Notes under the pieces: generated by a model
Seen by the model: the letters and a program-made list of their open reading frames with translations, nothing else
What the model was told of the DNA's origin: nothing
The model's database searches: none
Source: Rhodanobacter sp. DHG33
GTDB lineage: Bacteria > Pseudomonadota > Gammaproteobacteria > Xanthomonadales > Rhodanobacteraceae
Direction: 5' to 3'
Assembly: GCF_014843005.1 (NCBI RefSeq)
Contig: NZ_JACYXM010000004.1
Coordinates: forward strand, 374,530-438,529
Length of the DNA: 64,000 nt
Shown here: positions 63,734-64,000 of the stretch, one piece after another
Numbering within the stretch: position 1 is the stretch's first letter
How the letters are laid out: each line of letters starts with the position of its first letter
Made by a program: the position numbers and the translations under genes

Positions 63734-64000
63734 ATGAACGACGACCCCGGCAGTACCAGCGGCCCGGCCCATCGCAAATGGTGGGATCGACTGGGCCACC
63801 TGTTTTCCGGCGAACCGCGCAACCGCGCGGAACTGATCGACGAGCTGCGCACCGCCCAGGTCAACGGCCTGCTGAGCGCCGACACCCTGCCCATGCTGGA
63901 AGGCGCGCTCAAGGTCACCGAGCTGACCGTGGACGACGTGATGGTGCCGCGTGTGCAGATCGTGATGATCGCCGCCGACGCACCGCTTTCGGACATCCTC
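63734..64000 (+). CDS. corC: CorC/HlyC-type CBS-domain protein, N-terminal part (cut by window edge)
   Basis: The first 89 codons of a CorC-like protein. MNDDPGSTSGPAHRKWWDRL is followed by NRAELIDELRTAQVNGLLS and KVTELTVDDVMVPRVQI, where the first CBS domain begins. CorC is linked to Mg/Co efflux and commonly follows ybeY. The rest of the gene lies beyond the window. Confidence 0.92.
   Translation, partial: MNDDPGSTSGPAHRKWWDRLGHLFSGEPRNRAELIDELRTAQVNGLLSADTLPMLEGALKVTELTVDDVMVPRVQIVMIAADAPLSDIL

Overview
This is a dense, high-GC chromosomal segment from a gammaproteobacterium of the Xanthomonadales (Lysobacterales), most likely the Rhodanobacteraceae (Dyella/Rhodanobacter/Luteibacter type). 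The case rests on base composition, on gene orders typical of that group (acetyltransferase-minC-minD-minE, petABC-sspAB, dapD-arsC-like-dapE, miaB-ybeZ-ybeY-corC) and on protein features. It is an inference, because there is no rRNA marker here. No prophage, insertion sequence, CRISPR array, tRNA or rRNA was seen. Nearly all the sequence is core housekeeping genes, and the unusual material lies between genes.

Layout. 0-9 kb: partial rlmL, small hydrolase, AmpD-like amidase, tesB, bpt, a membrane-anchored FMN glutamate-synthase-like protein, purT, a DUF423 protein. 8.5-14.1 kb: a copper/cytochrome-oxidase island, with SCO1 and PCuAC chaperones convergent with a four-gene operon (ABC ATPase, ABC permease, GldG-like protein, CtaG-type assembly factor). 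14.3-18 kb: SRPBCC membrane protein and a NarL-type two-component pair. 18.1-22.4 kb: minCDE with an acetyltransferase upstream, a zincin-like protein and a GT9 glycosyltransferase downstream. 22.4-25.4 kb: DUF885 peptidase and DUF2235 hydrolase. 25.4-28 kb: fluoride riboswitch, two tandem fluC/crcB channels, DUF190 protein and cfa. 28.0-28.4 kb: nine 42-bp tandem repeats, then parC. 30.9-36.8 kb: secreted protein, Nudix hydrolase, NAGPA-type glycosidase, DUF3224/AraC pair, metallo-beta-lactamase-fold RNase, dapE. 36.9-40.7 kb: MarR-GNAT fusion with a visible operator, MbfA-like ferritin/VIT protein, ArsC-like reductase, dapD, a PepSY-type membrane protein with a Fur box. 40.8-52.5 kb: glnD, map divergent from rpsB-tsf, purEK, Trm112 protein, DUF1631, nadC, DUF3301. 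52.7-64 kb: sspB-sspA-petCBA divergent from a DegS/AlgW protease, lytic transglycosylase, miaB, a REPIN-like palindrome pair, ybeZ-ybeY, a secreted helical-barrel protein and the start of corC.

The best regulatory find is the fluoride riboswitch at about 25485. It carries an extra hairpin and is followed by a chain of complementary hexamers ending on the Shine-Dalgarno of fluC, which suggests a translational ON switch. Other structures worth attention are the 42-bp minisatellite between cfa and parC, a MarR operator laid over its own -35 box, a structured rpsB leader with two competing copies of one pairing strand, and back-to-back overlapping promoters for petABC and the envelope protease.
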